A stretch of DNA of 64,000 nucleotides from Alphaproteobacteria bacterium HGW-Alphaproteobacteria-7 (GCA_002842735.1 PHEB01000013.1:38573-102572), one strand, 5' to 3'. Numbered from the stretch's first letter, positions 38,632-48,692 are shown. Numbers and translations: made by a program. Notes: generated by a model from the sequence alone, not told the origin.

Positions 38632-39870
38632 ATGGCGGACGGCAATGATGCGAATGGCACGGCGCGATCCCGGTTGACCCGCCGGGCGTTGCTGGCCGGA
38701 GCAGGCGGCGGTGTGCTGGCCGCGCCGGTGCTGGCACAGCGCTTGATCGGTGACGGGATGATCGACCTCGGCCTGCCCGGCGGGCCGAGCGAGCGTCCGC
38801 TTACCCCGCGATTTCCGGGCAAGGGCGAAATGGTCGTCCATCGCGTCCGCCCCCCGGTGCTCGAAACCCCGATGGCGGTGTTCGATCAGGGCACGATCAC
38901 CCCCAATGACCGGTTCTTCGTGCGCTGGAACTGGGACATGCCGACCCAGATCAACGCCGCTGCGCACCGTGTGGCGGTGGGCGGCGCGGTGCGGCAGCCG
39001 GTGTCGCTGACGCTCGATGATATCGCCAATGCGGGCGATCATGTCGATGTGGTCGCGATCAACCAATGCGCGGGCAATGGCCGCGGGTTTTCCCAGCCGC
39101 GCGTTACCGGAGGCCAGTGGGGCAATGGCGCGATGGGCTGCGCGCGCTGGACCGGGGTGCGGTTAAAGGATGTGCTGGCCAAGGCAGGCGTGGCCGATGG
39201 CGCCGCGCGCGTGCGCTTTGCCGGGCTGGATGTGCCGATGGTGGATGGCGCGCCGCAATTCATCAAATCGATCCCGATCGATATCGCCATGCGCGATGAT
39301 GTGCTGGTGGCATGGGGCATGAACGGCGAATCGCTGCCGCTGCTGCACGGATACCCGCTGCGGATCGTGGTGCCGGGGTGGTTTTCGACCTATTGGGTCA
39401 AAATGCTGAGCACTATCGAAGTGCTGACCGGCGATGATGATAGCTACTACGTCGCCAAGACATATCGGGTTCCCACTGCCCCGGTAACGCCGCAGGACAA
39501 GGGGTTCGAAACGGTTCCGATTACCGCGATGCCGCCGCGCTCCTTCATCACCAGCCATGCCGATGGTGCGGTCATCGCGCTGGGTCAGCCGCTGGAACTG
39601 CGCGGGATTGCAATGGGCGGCGACGCGGCGCTCGCCAAAGTCGATCTGGTGGGTGCGGGGCTGGAATTGCCGTGCGAACTTGGCCCGGATGAAGGCACAT
39701 ATGGTTTCCGCCGCTGGTCGCTGCGCATCCCTGAGGTGACGGGCGATCTGGCGCAAATCGGCGCGCGCGCCACCAATGCCAACGGGATCACGCAGCCCGC
39801 CGAACAGGCGTGGAACCCGAGCGGCTATGCCCGCAATGTCATCGAACGTATCAGCTTGAGGGCGCAATGA
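38632..39870 (+). CDS. Molybdopterin-dependent sulfite oxidase/dehydrogenase family protein (SorA-like)
   Basis: Tat-like signal SRLTRRALLAGAGGG; Mo-Cys motif VAINQCAGNGRGFSQP; GYPLRIVVPGWFSTYWVKML; C-terminal dimerisation-like domain. Confidence 0.88.
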   Translation: MADGNDANGTARSRLTRRALLAGAGGGVLAAPVLAQRLIGDGMIDLGLPGGPSERPLTPRFPGKGEMVVHRVRPPVLETPMAVFDQGTITPNDRFFVRWNWDMPTQINAAAHRVAVGGAVRQPVSLTLDDIANAGDHVDVVAINQCAGNGRGFSQPRVTGGQWGNGAMGCARWTGVRLKDVLAKAGVADGAARVRFAGLDVPMVDGAPQFIKSIPIDIAMRDDVLVAWGMNGESLPLLHGYPLRIVVPGWFSTYWVKMLSTIEVLTGDDDSYYVAKTYRVPTAPVTPQDKGFETVPITAMPPRSFITSHADGAVIALGQPLELRGIAMGGDAALAKVDLVGAGLELPCELGPDEGTYGFRRWSLRIPEVTGDLAQIGARATNANGITQPAEQAWNPSGYARNVIERISLRAQ

Positions 39871-40214
39871 AACATTGGGCGATCATCCTTGTAGGCCTGT
39901 TGGCAGGCTGTGACAGCAGGCCGGACGTGGTGTTTGCCGATGCGGCGATTACCTTGCCCGATGATCTCACCGAACTGCCACCCGGCCCCGGCCGGCAGGC
40001 GGTGGTGGAAAATTGCACAGCCTGCCATTCGCCGTCGACAATGCTGCAACAACCGCAGGTTCCGCGCGCGAAGTGGGAATCGATCGTCGGCAAGATGATC
40101 GAGACCTACAAGGCTCCGGTGGATGAAAAGGCGATCCCCGACATCGTCGACTATTTCGTCGCGGTGCAGGCGGCGCAGGCGACCAACCCCGGCGGGTCGG
40201 CGGCGGGGCAGTGA
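39867..40214 (+). CDS. Small c-type cytochrome (SorB-like), probable lipoprotein
   Basis: Lipobox-like LVGLLAGC; heme motif ENCTACHS; overlaps SorA-like stop. Confidence 0.8.
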   Translation: MKHWAIILVGLLAGCDSRPDVVFADAAITLPDDLTELPPGPGRQAVVENCTACHSPSTMLQQPQVPRAKWESIVGKMIETYKAPVDEKAIPDIVDYFVAVQAAQATNPGGSAAGQ

Positions 40215-40268
40215 TTTAGCGGCGCTAGCCGCGCATTTGGCGCGAATCCCTGCAGGGACGATTTACAC

Positions 40269-40288
40269 ATATAAAAATATCTTTATAT
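40269..40288. promoter_or_regulatory. Palindromic operator overlapping the ArsR-MTase start
   Basis: ATATAAAaATATcTTTATAT, near-perfect palindrome. Confidence 0.6.
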
Positions 40289-41288
40289 GATATCCGCGAT
40301 GGTGATCGAGGATATCTTCAAGGCGCTGGGCGATCCGACCAGGCTGCGCATTGCGCGGTTGCTGGGTACGATGGAGCTGGCGGTTGGCGAATTGGCGCAG
40401 GTGCTGGGGCAAAGCCAGCCGCGCGTATCGCGCCACGTCGGCATTCTGTGCGATGCGGGACTGGCTGAACGCCGCCGCGAAGGAAGCTGGGTGTTTCTGC
40501 GGCAAGCCGATGCCGAAGGCGCCGCCGCGCCAATCATCGAAGCCGCGCAGGCGCTATTAGCGATTGCCGAATCTGCAGAGCCTGCCTTTGCCGAATTGTG
40601 CGAGGCCGACCGGCGCAAGCTCGCCGCGATCCGCGCCGCGCGTGAGACAGCAGCGGAAGTCTATTTCGCGCGTCACGCCAGCGAGTGGGATGATCTGCGC
40701 GCGCTCCATAGTCCCGATGCCGAGGTTGAGCAGGCGCTTGCCGCTGCGCTGGCCGATGCGCCGCTGGGCGCGGTGCTCGACATCGGCACCGGCACCGGGC
40801 GCATGGCGGAACTGTTCGCCGGACAGGCCGAACGCATCGTCGCGCTCGACAAGAACCTCGAAATGCTACGGGTCGCGCGGGCGAAACTGCAACACCTGCC
40901 GACCGCGCAAATCGAATTGGTGCAGGGTGATTTTTCCGACTTGCCGCACAGCGATGCCAGTTTTGACACCGTGTTGCTGCATCAGGTGCTGCATTTCGCC
41001 ACCGATCCCGCCCCGGCGCTGGCTGAGGCGGCGCGGGTGCTGCGCAGCGGCGGGCGCATTGCAATCGTCGATTTCGCCAGCCACGACCATGAAGAACTAC
41101 GCACCCGCCATCAGCACGCACGGCTGGGCTTCGGGAATCGCCAGATGGCCGATCTGTTGCGCGCCGCCGGGTTTACCGCGGCCGCGCCAATCGCGCTCGA
41201 AGGGGGCGAGTTGATCGTCAAGATCTGGATCGCCAAGCGCCGCGCAGATGCCGCTTCCAGAACCGCCGCCACGGAAACCGCCCGATGA
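40287..41288 (+). CDS. ArsR-HTH + SAM-dependent methyltransferase fusion regulator (SahR-like)
   Basis: ArsR HTH (EDIFKALGDPTRLRIARLLGTMELAVGELAQVLGQSQPRVSRHVGILCDAGL) fused to a class I MTase (VLDIGTGTGRMAELFAGQAERIVALDKN); overlaps metF. Confidence 0.88.
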   Translation: MISAMVIEDIFKALGDPTRLRIARLLGTMELAVGELAQVLGQSQPRVSRHVGILCDAGLAERRREGSWVFLRQADAEGAAAPIIEAAQALLAIAESAEPAFAELCEADRRKLAAIRAARETAAEVYFARHASEWDDLRALHSPDAEVEQALAAALADAPLGAVLDIGTGTGRMAELFAGQAERIVALDKNLEMLRVARAKLQHLPTAQIELVQGDFSDLPHSDASFDTVLLHQVLHFATDPAPALAEAARVLRSGGRIAIVDFASHDHEELRTRHQHARLGFGNRQMADLLRAAGFTAAAPIALEGGELIVKIWIAKRRADAASRTAATETAR

Positions 41289-42214
41289 CCCCGACCCTCG
41301 ACCAGCTTCACGAATATCGCACCGCCACCGACGCGCCGCTGTTTTCCGGCCTGCCCGGCGACGTGGCAGTGAGCTTTGAATTCTTCCCGCCCAAAAGCGA
41401 AAAGATGGAAGCGCAATTGTGGGACGCGGTGACGCAGTTGAAACCGCTTGCCCCCAGCTTTGTCTCGGTCACTTACGGCGCGGGCGGATCGACCCGTGAA
41501 CGCACCCACGCCACGGTCGCGCGGATCATCGCCGAAGCCGGATTGCCCGCCGCCGCGCACCTCACCTGCGTGGCTGCGTCAAAGGCGGACATCCGCGAGG
41601 TGGCGGAGCAATATTGGGACGCGGGCGTGCGCCATATCGTCGCGCTGCGCGGCGATGCGGGCGAGCCGGGCGCGCCCTTCACCCCGCACCCCGAAGGCTA
41701 TGCCAGCGCGGCGGAACTGGTCGCCGGGCTGAAGGACATCGCCGATTTCGAGATTTCGGTCGCCGCTTACCCCGAAACCCACCCCGATGCCGTCTCGTCC
41801 GCGGCAGACATCGACAATCTCAAGCGCAAACTGGACGCAGGGGCATCCCGCGCGATCAGCCAGTTCTTCTTCTCCGCCGAAACTTTCTTCCGGTTTCGCG
41901 ATCAATGCGCAGCGGCGGGGATCGCTGCGCCGATCCTGCCGGGCATTCTGCCGGTCACCAATGTCGCGCAGGCGCGCAAGTTTGCGGGTGCCTGCGGTGC
42001 GGCGATCCCGGCGTGGATGGACGGATTGTTCGAAGGGCTGGATGTAAAGCCCGCTGCGCGCCAACTGGTTGCAGCCACCGTCGCCGCAGAACTGTGCCGC
42101 CGCCTTTATGCAGGGGGCGTGCGCGATTTCCACTTCTACACCCTCAACCGGCCCGAACTGGCCTATGCGATTTGCCACCTGCTCGGCAAACGTCCTGTTG
42201 GAGAAGCCGCATGA
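41285..42214 (+). CDS. metF: 5,10-methylenetetrahydrofolate reductase
   Basis: VSFEFFPPKSEKMEAQLWDAV; FVSVTYGAGGSTRERT; HIVALRGDAGEPG. Confidence 0.95.
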   Translation: MTPTLDQLHEYRTATDAPLFSGLPGDVAVSFEFFPPKSEKMEAQLWDAVTQLKPLAPSFVSVTYGAGGSTRERTHATVARIIAEAGLPAAAHLTCVAASKADIREVAEQYWDAGVRHIVALRGDAGEPGAPFTPHPEGYASAAELVAGLKDIADFEISVAAYPETHPDAVSSAADIDNLKRKLDAGASRAISQFFFSAETFFRFRDQCAAAGIAAPILPGILPVTNVAQARKFAGACGAAIPAWMDGLFEGLDVKPAARQLVAATVAAELCRRLYAGGVRDFHFYTLNRPELAYAICHLLGKRPVGEAA

Positions 42215-43257
42215 GCGCGCGTGAACGTCTGCTCGCCGCCACCAAAAACCGTGTGCTGATCTTTGACGGCGCATTCGGCACCCAGATACAGAACCGCAAG
42301 TTGAGCGAGGCGGATTACGCGGGCACCCTTGGCCTGCCCGCCGATCAGAAGGGCAATAATGATATCCTCGCGCTGACCCGCCCGGATGTGATTGCGGATA
42401 TCACGCGGGCCTATCTGGATGCGGGGTCGGACATTGTCTCGACCAACACCTTTTCGGCCAACGCGATCAGCCAGGCCGATTACAAGGCGGAAGCACTGGT
42501 TGCGGAGATCAACATCGCGAGCGGCAGAATCGCGCGAACGCTGGCGGATGAATATGCGGCGAAGGACGGCAAGCCCCGGTTCGTTGCAGGCGCGATCGGG
42601 CCGACCAACAAGACGCTGTCGTTAAGCCCCGATGTCGAAGACCCCGGTTTCCGCGAAATCACCTTCGATGAACTGGTCGCGGTTTATAAGCAGCAGGCCG
42701 CCGCGCTGATCGAGGGCGGGGTGGACTTTATCCTGATCGAAACGGTGTTCGATACCTTGAACGCCAAGGCCGGGATCATGGCGGTCAAGCAGTTGGAGCG
42801 CGACACCGGGCGCGACATTCCGCTGATGATTTCGATGACGCTGACCGATCTTTCGGGCCGCAACCTTTCGGGCCACACCGTTGAGGCGTTCTGGTATGCA
42901 GTGCGCCATGCGAGGCCGCTGACCATCGGCCTCAATTGCAGCTTCGGCGCGGAGCAGTTGCGCCCGCACGTCAAGGTGCTCTCGCAGATCGCCGATACGC
43001 TGTTGATGATCTATCCCAACGCGGGGCTTCCCAACGAGCTGGGCGAATATGACGAAGCGCCGGAGACGACCGCCGGGCTGGTGGCGGATTGGGCGGCGCA
43101 CGGACAGGTCAACATCCTTGGCGGGTGCTGCGGATCGACGCCTGACCATATCGCTGCGATTGCCAAGGCGGTGGCAGCATCGAAACCCCGCGAAGTGCCG
43201 CATCCAGCGCCTGCCATGCGGCTGGCGGGCTTGGAACCCTTCACCGTGGCGGCTTGA
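42211..43257 (+). CDS. metH: Methionine synthase, homocysteine-binding domain (split MetH, part 1)
   Basis: VLIFDGAFGTQIQNRKLSEADY; DIVSTNTFSANAISQADY; LGGCCGSTPDHIAAIA. Confidence 0.93.
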   Translation: MSARERLLAATKNRVLIFDGAFGTQIQNRKLSEADYAGTLGLPADQKGNNDILALTRPDVIADITRAYLDAGSDIVSTNTFSANAISQADYKAEALVAEINIASGRIARTLADEYAAKDGKPRFVAGAIGPTNKTLSLSPDVEDPGFREITFDELVAVYKQQAAALIEGGVDFILIETVFDTLNAKAGIMAVKQLERDTGRDIPLMISMTLTDLSGRNLSGHTVEAFWYAVRHARPLTIGLNCSFGAEQLRPHVKVLSQIADTLLMIYPNAGLPNELGEYDEAPETTAGLVADWAAHGQVNILGGCCGSTPDHIAAIAKAVAASKPREVPHPAPAMRLAGLEPFTVAA

Positions 43258-43285
43258 GCACGAACGGAATTGAAAAGTTGAACCA

Positions 43286-45913
43286 ATGACCCAGCCATCC
43301 TCCGCGCGCTTCATCAATATTGGTGAACGCACCAACGTCACCGGCTCTGCCGCGTTCAAGAAGCTGATCATGGCGGGCGATTACGCCGCTGCGGTCGAAG
43401 TCGCGCGCCAGCAAGTCGAAAACGGCGCGCAGGTGATCGATGTCAACATGGACGAAGGGCTGCTTGATGCGGTCCACGCGATGACCACCTTCCTCAAACT
43501 GATCGCCGCTGAACCCGATATCGCGCGCGTGCCGGTGATGATTGATTCGTCTAAGTTCCATGTGATCGAGGCGGGGCTGAAATGCGTTTCGGGCAAGCCG
43601 ATCGTCAATTCGATCAGCATGAAAGAAGGCGAGGCGCAGTTCCTTGAACAGGCGCGCATCTGCATGGATTACGGCGCGGCGGCGGTGGTGATGGCGTTTG
43701 ACGAGGTCGGGCAGGCCGACACCCGGCAGCGCAAAATCGACATCTGCAAGCGCGCCTATGATCTGCTGGTGGGCGAGGGATTCCCGCCTGAAGACATTAT
43801 CTTCGACCCCAATATCTTCGCGGTGGCGACGGGGATCGAGGAGCATGACCGCTACGGCCTCGATTTCCTTGAAGCGGTGAAGGAAATCAAGGCGCAGTGC
43901 CCCCACGCCAAGACGTCCGGCGGGCTATCGAACCTGTCGTTCAGCTTTCGCGGCAATGAAACCGTGCGCCGCGCGATGCATTCGGTGTTTCTCTATCACG
44001 CGATCCCTGCGGGCCTCGACATGGCGATCGTCAATGCGGGCCAGCTTGACGTTTACGACCAGATCGACCCGACCCTGCGCGATGCCTGCGAGGACGTGAT
44101 CCTCGCCCGCCGTTCGGATGCGACCGAGCGCCTGATCGACCTTGCTGAAAGCTACAAGGGCAAATCGGTCGCTGACGAAAAGGCCGCCGAGGAATGGCGC
44201 GGCTGGCCGGTTGAACGCAGGCTCGAACACGCGCTGGTCAAGGGGATCGACGCCTATGTGGTCGAAGACACCGAAGAAGCCCGCGCCGCGCGTGCAGCCA
44301 ATGGCGACCGCCCGATCGAAGTGATCGAAGGCCCGTTGATGGACGGGATGAACGTGGTCGGCGACCTGTTCGGTTCCGGCAAGATGTTCCTGCCCCAAGT
44401 CGTCAAATCCGCGCGTGTGATGAAGAAGGCGGTCGCGCACCTGATCCCCTTTATCGAGGCCGAGAAAGACCTGCTGCCCGAGGAAGAACGCAAGGCCAAG
44501 GGCAAGATCATCATGGCCACGGTGAAGGGTGACGTGCACGACATCGGCAAGAACATCGTCGGCGTTGTGCTCCAGTGCAATGGCTATGACGTGATCGATC
44601 TTGGCGTGATGGTGCCGTGGCCGACGATCCTCGCCTCCGCGAACGACAACAAGGCCGACATGATCGGTCTGTCGGGCCTGATCACGCCTTCGCTCGACGA
44701 GATGGTGACGGTGGCCGAGGAAATGCAGCGCGCAGGGTTCACCATGCCGCTACTGATCGGCGGGGCGACCACCAGCAAGGTGCACACCGCATTGCGGATC
44801 GACCCGGCTTACGAAGGCCCGGTGATCCATGTGCTCGATGCGAGTCGCGCGGTGGGGGTGGCGTCCAAGCTATTGTCCGATACCCAGCGCGATGATTACG
44901 TCGCCGAGGTCGCGGATGAATACATCCACGTGCGCGATGCCCGCGCGGGCAGGTCGCAAAGCGTGCTGCTGAGCATTGATGAGGCACGCGCCAATTTTTA
45001 CGATGCGTTCCTGTCAGATAAACCCGCCCCGCCGCAGCAGCCGGGGGTGCACGTGTTCAATGACTGGTCGCTGGAGCACTTGCGCACCTTCATCGACTGG
45101 ACGCCGTTTTTCCGCGCGTGGGAATTGCACGGCAATTATCCCGGCATCCTGACCGATGACGTGGTGGGCGAAACCGCGACGCAATTATTCGCCGATGCCA
45201 ATGCGATGCTCGACCAGATCATAGCGGAAAAATGGCTGACCGCGCGCGGCGTTGCGGGGTTGTGGCCCTGCGCGCGCGACGGGGATGATGTGACGATCCA
45301 CCTCGCCGAACAGGAACAGCACGTGCGCCTGCCGTTCCTGCGGCAACAGGTGAAGAAAAGCCGTGACCGGGCGAATATGTGCCTTGCCGATTTCATCGAC
45401 CCCAACGGCGACTGGATCGGCGGCTTTGCGGTCGGAATCCATGGGATCGAGCCGCACAGCGCGCGGTTTCAGGCCGACAAGGATGATTATTCCGACATCC
45501 TGCTGAAAGCGCTGGCGGACCGGTTCGCTGAGGCGTTTGCCGAGGCGCTGCACCAGCACGTGCGGACAACGCTGTGGGGCTACGCGCCGGGTGAACAGCT
45601 GACCTGCGAGGCATTGATCAAGGAGCAATATCGCGGCATCCGCCCCGCGCCGGGCTATCCTGCGTGCCCCGATCACTCGTTGAAGCCGATCCTGTTCGAT
45701 CTGCTCGATGCGCCGAAGAATACCGGCCTGACCCTGACCGAAAGCTTTGCCATGTGGCCGACAGCGGCGGTCAGCGGCTTCTATTTCGGCCACCCGGAAT
45801 CGCAGTATTTCGGCGTTGCCCGCGTGGGCCGCGATCAGGTGGAGGATTACGCCGCGCGGCGCGGGGTTGATCTGGCGACGGTGGAGCGCTGGCTGCGGCC
45901 TAACCTCGATTGA
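43286..45913 (+). CDS. metH: Methionine synthase, pterin/B12/activation domains (split MetH, part 2)
   Basis: [21 protein letters not shown]12 motif [30 protein letters not shown]; activation domain [18 protein letters not shown]. Confidence 0.96.
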   Translation: MTQPSSARFINIGERTNVTGSAAFKKLIMAGDYAAAVEVARQQVENGAQVIDVNMDEGLLDAVHAMTTFLKLIAAEPDIARVPVMIDSSKFHVIEAGLKCVSGKPIVNSISMKEGEAQFLEQARICMDYGAAAVVMAFDEVGQADTRQRKIDICKRAYDLLVGEGFPPEDIIFDPNIFAVATGIEEHDRYGLDFLEAVKEIKAQCPHAKTSGGLSNLSFSFRGNETVRRAMHSVFLYHAIPAGLDMAIVNAGQLDVYDQIDPTLRDACEDVILARRSDATERLIDLAESYKGKSVADEKAAEEWRGWPVERRLEHALVKGIDAYVVEDTEEARAARAANGDRPIEVIEGPLMDGMNVVGDLFGSGKMFLPQVVKSARVMKKAVAHLIPFIEAEKDLLPEEERKAKGKIIMATVKGDVHDIGKNIVGVVLQCNGYDVIDLGVMVPWPTILASANDNKADMIGLSGLITPSLDEMVTVAEEMQRAGFTMPLLIGGATTSKVHTALRIDPAYEGPVIHVLDASRAVGVASKLLSDTQRDDYVAEVADEYIHVRDARAGRSQSVLLSIDEARANFYDAFLSDKPAPPQQPGVHVFNDWSLEHLRTFIDWTPFFRAWELHGNYPGILTDDVVGETATQLFADANAMLDQIIAEKWLTARGVAGLWPCARDGDDVTIHLAEQEQHVRLPFLRQQVKKSRDRANMCLADFIDPNGDWIGGFAVGIHGIEPHSARFQADKDDYSDILLKALADRFAEAFAEALHQHVRTTLWGYAPGEQLTCEALIKEQYRGIRPAPGYPACPDHSLKPILFDLLDAPKNTGLTLTESFAMWPTAAVSGFYFGHPESQYFGVARVGRDQVEDYAARRGVDLATVERWLRPNLD

Positions 45914-45919
45914 TCGGGC

Positions 45920-47119
45920 TTACGCCGCCGCGCGCACCCGTTCTCCCAGCCGCTTCAGCATCGGCGTCGCCAGCGGAATGCTCAGCATCGTGCTCGCCAC
46001 CGCCATCAGCAGCAGCGCGGTGAAGGTGGTGGGGGTGATGATCGCCTTGTCCAGCAGGATGTTGGCGAAGATGATCATGATCAGTGCCTTGGTCTGCAAT
46101 AGCCAGCCGATCAGGCTCGCCTCGGCGCGGCTCCAGCCCAGCAGCCGTCCGGCGATGTGCACGCCCGCCAATTTGCCCCCTACCGCCGCCGCCAGCAACA
46201 GCGCCGCCGCACCGAACACCGCCAGCCCGCCGCCCTGCCATTCGGTGCGCAAGCCTGTGGACAGGAAGAACACCGGCATCACCGTCAACAGCACCACGTT
46301 GCGGAACCTGTCCATCGCCTCATGCCCGAACCATTTCGCGTCGAGCACCACCCCCGCCAGAAACGCGCCGACCATGAAGTGCAGCCCCGACCAGTCGCCT
46401 GCCAACCCGCATAGCGCCAGCCAGATCAGCCCTACCGGCCAGCGGTCGCCTTCCGACAGCCGCTTCATCAACCACCGCACCGCCAGCGCCGCGGCCGCAA
46501 AGCCGGCGAGGAACAGCGCCTGCCGCCCGATCCGTTCCCAATCGAGCAGGATGATCGCCAGCACCCCCCAGATCGCGATATCATCCAGGCTGGCATAGCG
46601 CAGGATGCGCTGTCCGATCGGCTGGCGCAGAATTGCCAGCTTTTCCATGAACAGCACCAGAATCGGCAGCGCGGTGACGGCGCAGGCCATGCCCACCCCC
46701 AGCAGCACTTGCCAATCGTGCCCATTCGCCCCGCGCCAGCCGGGAAATTGCAGGATGATGGCAGCGGCGATGGTGCCTGCGACCAACGGCACCCCCAGCG
46801 CCAGCCCGGCGGTCAGCCCGGTTTCGCGCCGATGTTTCCACGCCTGCGACAGATCGAGTTCGATCCCCGCGATCCACACGAACAGCATCACCGCCCACCA
46901 CGCGACGCCATTGAGCGCGGTGATCACATCGGGCCGGAACACGAAGGCATAATAATCGGGGAACGCCGCGCCCAGCACGCCGGGGCCGAGCAGGATGCCG
47001 CCGACAATCTGCACCACCACCAGCGGTGCCCAGTAATCAATGCGCAATATCCGCCACACCAGCCACGGCACGGCGAAAATGATGGCAAGCGCGATCAGAT
47101 AGATTTCGGTGAGGTTCAT
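45920..47119 (-). CDS. Cation:proton antiporter (CPA2-type)
   Basis: VVQIVGGILLGPGVLGAAFP; WWAVMLFVWIAGIELDLSQAWKHRRETGLTAGLALGVPLV; multi-TM. Confidence 0.88.
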   Translation of the reverse strand: MNLTEIYLIALAIIFAVPWLVWRILRIDYWAPLVVVQIVGGILLGPGVLGAAFPDYYAFVFRPDVITALNGVAWWAVMLFVWIAGIELDLSQAWKHRRETGLTAGLALGVPLVAGTIAAAIILQFPGWRGANGHDWQVLLGVGMACAVTALPILVLFMEKLAILRQPIGQRILRYASLDDIAIWGVLAIILLDWERIGRQALFLAGFAAAALAVRWLMKRLSEGDRWPVGLIWLALCGLAGDWSGLHFMVGAFLAGVVLDAKWFGHEAMDRFRNVVLLTVMPVFFLSTGLRTEWQGGGLAVFGAAALLLAAAVGGKLAGVHIAGRLLGWSRAEASLIGWLLQTKALIMIIFANILLDKAIITPTTFTALLLMAVASTMLSIPLATPMLKRLGERVRAAA

Positions 47120-47257
47120 GGGCTTGCGTCTTTAGTCGGCGGCTTACCCGCAGGCAAATGCGATTGTCGCGGGGCAAACTGCGCCGTCCCCGATTGACGC
47201 AATGCAGCAAATCGCGCAAGCGCAAGGGGTCATCCGCATGGGAAGCGATTCTTGTGC

Positions 47258-47468
47258 GGGCGGACGAGCGGGAGAGCCCGTTGCCCCGGTCAAACGGGGC
47301 GCGGCGCCGAAGGAGCAACCGCCCCGGAAACTCTCAGGCCAATGGACCGCTCGGCTGCGTGACACTCTGGAAAGCGCCCCGGATGAATATCCGTGGCCAC
47401 CGAAGGGGTAAGCCTTGCGCGAGTTTGCGCAGGGTCAGTCTCTCAGGTCACCCGACAGAGGGGGCAGG
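47258..47468 (+). ncRNA. Tandem glycine riboswitch upstream of gcvT
   Basis: Two aptamer-like units: GCGGGAGAGCCCG...GCGCCGAAGGAGCAACCGCCCCGGAAACTCTCAGGC and ACTCTGGAAAGC...CACCGAAGGGGTAAGCC...CAGTCTCTCAGGTCACCCGACAGAGGGGG. Confidence 0.9.
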
Positions 47469-47525
47469 ATCGTGGCGGTGCCGACAGGCCCGTCGGACTG
47501 CCGTATTCTGCCGGGAAGACCTCAA

Positions 47526-48689
47526 GTGACCGACCACGATATCCCAGATGATTTTGACGAACATCTCGAAGACCTGCCGCTTGATCCGCTGCCGCTGGAT
47601 GCGTGGCACCGGGCGCGGGGTGCGCGGATGGTGCCGTTTGCGGGCTATGACATGCCGATCCACTATGCCGGGCCGTCCGGAGGTATCGTCGCCGAACATA
47701 ACTGGACGCGCGAGAATGCGGGCCTGTTCGATGTAAGCCACATGGGCCAACTGCTGCTCTCCGGCCCCGGTCTGGATGCAGCGGTTGAGGCGGTGCTGCC
47801 GATTGATCTCTCCACGCTCAAACTCGGTCAGCAACGCTATTCGCTGCTGCTTGATGAGGATGGCGGCGTGCTCGATGATCTGATGGTTTCGCGCTGGCCC
47901 GATGCGCTTTATCTGGTGGTCAACGGCGCGACCAAGTGGGACGATATCGGCACCCTGCGCGAAGCGCTGCCCGATGACATCACCTTGAACCATCTCGATG
48001 AACACGCGCTGTTGGCGCTGCAGGGGCCCAAGGCGGCGGACGCGCTGGCGCGCCATGCGCAGGGCGAATATCCGCTGTCGGCGCTCACCTTCATGCGGTT
48101 TAGGCGGTTCACCATCGCGGGCCACGATGTCACCATCGCACGGGCGGGTTACACGGGGGAGGACGGGTTCGAAATCTCGCTCCCCGCTGCCGCTGCCGAG
48201 GATATCGCAACGCTGCTCTGCGCCGAGCCCGAAGTGCAACCGATCGGCCTTGGCGCGCGCGATTCGCTGCGGTTGGAGGCGGGCTTACCGCTTTACGGCC
48301 ATGATATGTCGCCCGAAACCTCGCCCATCGAAGCGGGCCTGATCTTCGGCATCAACAAGCGCCGCCGCAGTGAAGGCGGATTCCCCGGTGCTGACCGGAT
48401 CATCCGTGAAATTGCCGAAGGCACTGCGCGGCGCTGGGTCGGCCTCAGGATTGATGGCCGCCTGCCCGCCCGCGAAGGGGCCGAGGTGTTTGCAGGAAGC
48501 GACCATATCGGAACCGTCACCAGCGGCGGATTTTCGCCCACATTGGGCGCGCCCATCGCGATGGCCTATGTCGCGAGCGAACATGCCGCCATCGGCACCG
48601 CGCTTGAAGTCGAAGTGCGGGGCAAACGCCTCGCCGCCACAGTTTCACCGACACCTTTTGTCCCCCACCGCTATTTCAGAGGGAGCTGA
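47526..48689 (+). CDS. gcvT: Aminomethyltransferase (glycine cleavage T protein)
   Basis: MVPFAGYDMPIHYAGPSGGIVAEHNWTRENAGLFDVSHMGQ; GYTGEDGFEISL; GTG start inferred. Confidence 0.93.
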   Translation: MTDHDIPDDFDEHLEDLPLDPLPLDAWHRARGARMVPFAGYDMPIHYAGPSGGIVAEHNWTRENAGLFDVSHMGQLLLSGPGLDAAVEAVLPIDLSTLKLGQQRYSLLLDEDGGVLDDLMVSRWPDALYLVVNGATKWDDIGTLREALPDDITLNHLDEHALLALQGPKAADALARHAQGEYPLSALTFMRFRRFTIAGHDVTIARAGYTGEDGFEISLPAAAAEDIATLLCAEPEVQPIGLGARDSLRLEAGLPLYGHDMSPETSPIEAGLIFGINKRRRSEGGFPGADRIIREIAEGTARRWVGLRIDGRLPAREGAEVFAGSDHIGTVTSGGFSPTLGAPIAMAYVASEHAAIGTALEVEVRGKRLAATVSPTPFVPHRYFRGS

Positions 48690-48692
48690 ACA

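Noticed and set aside
41614-43257. 547-aa ORF call starting inside metF
   Set aside because: The real gene in this frame starts at 42211 (MSARERLLAATKNRV); the upstream part is an out-of-frame read-through of metF.
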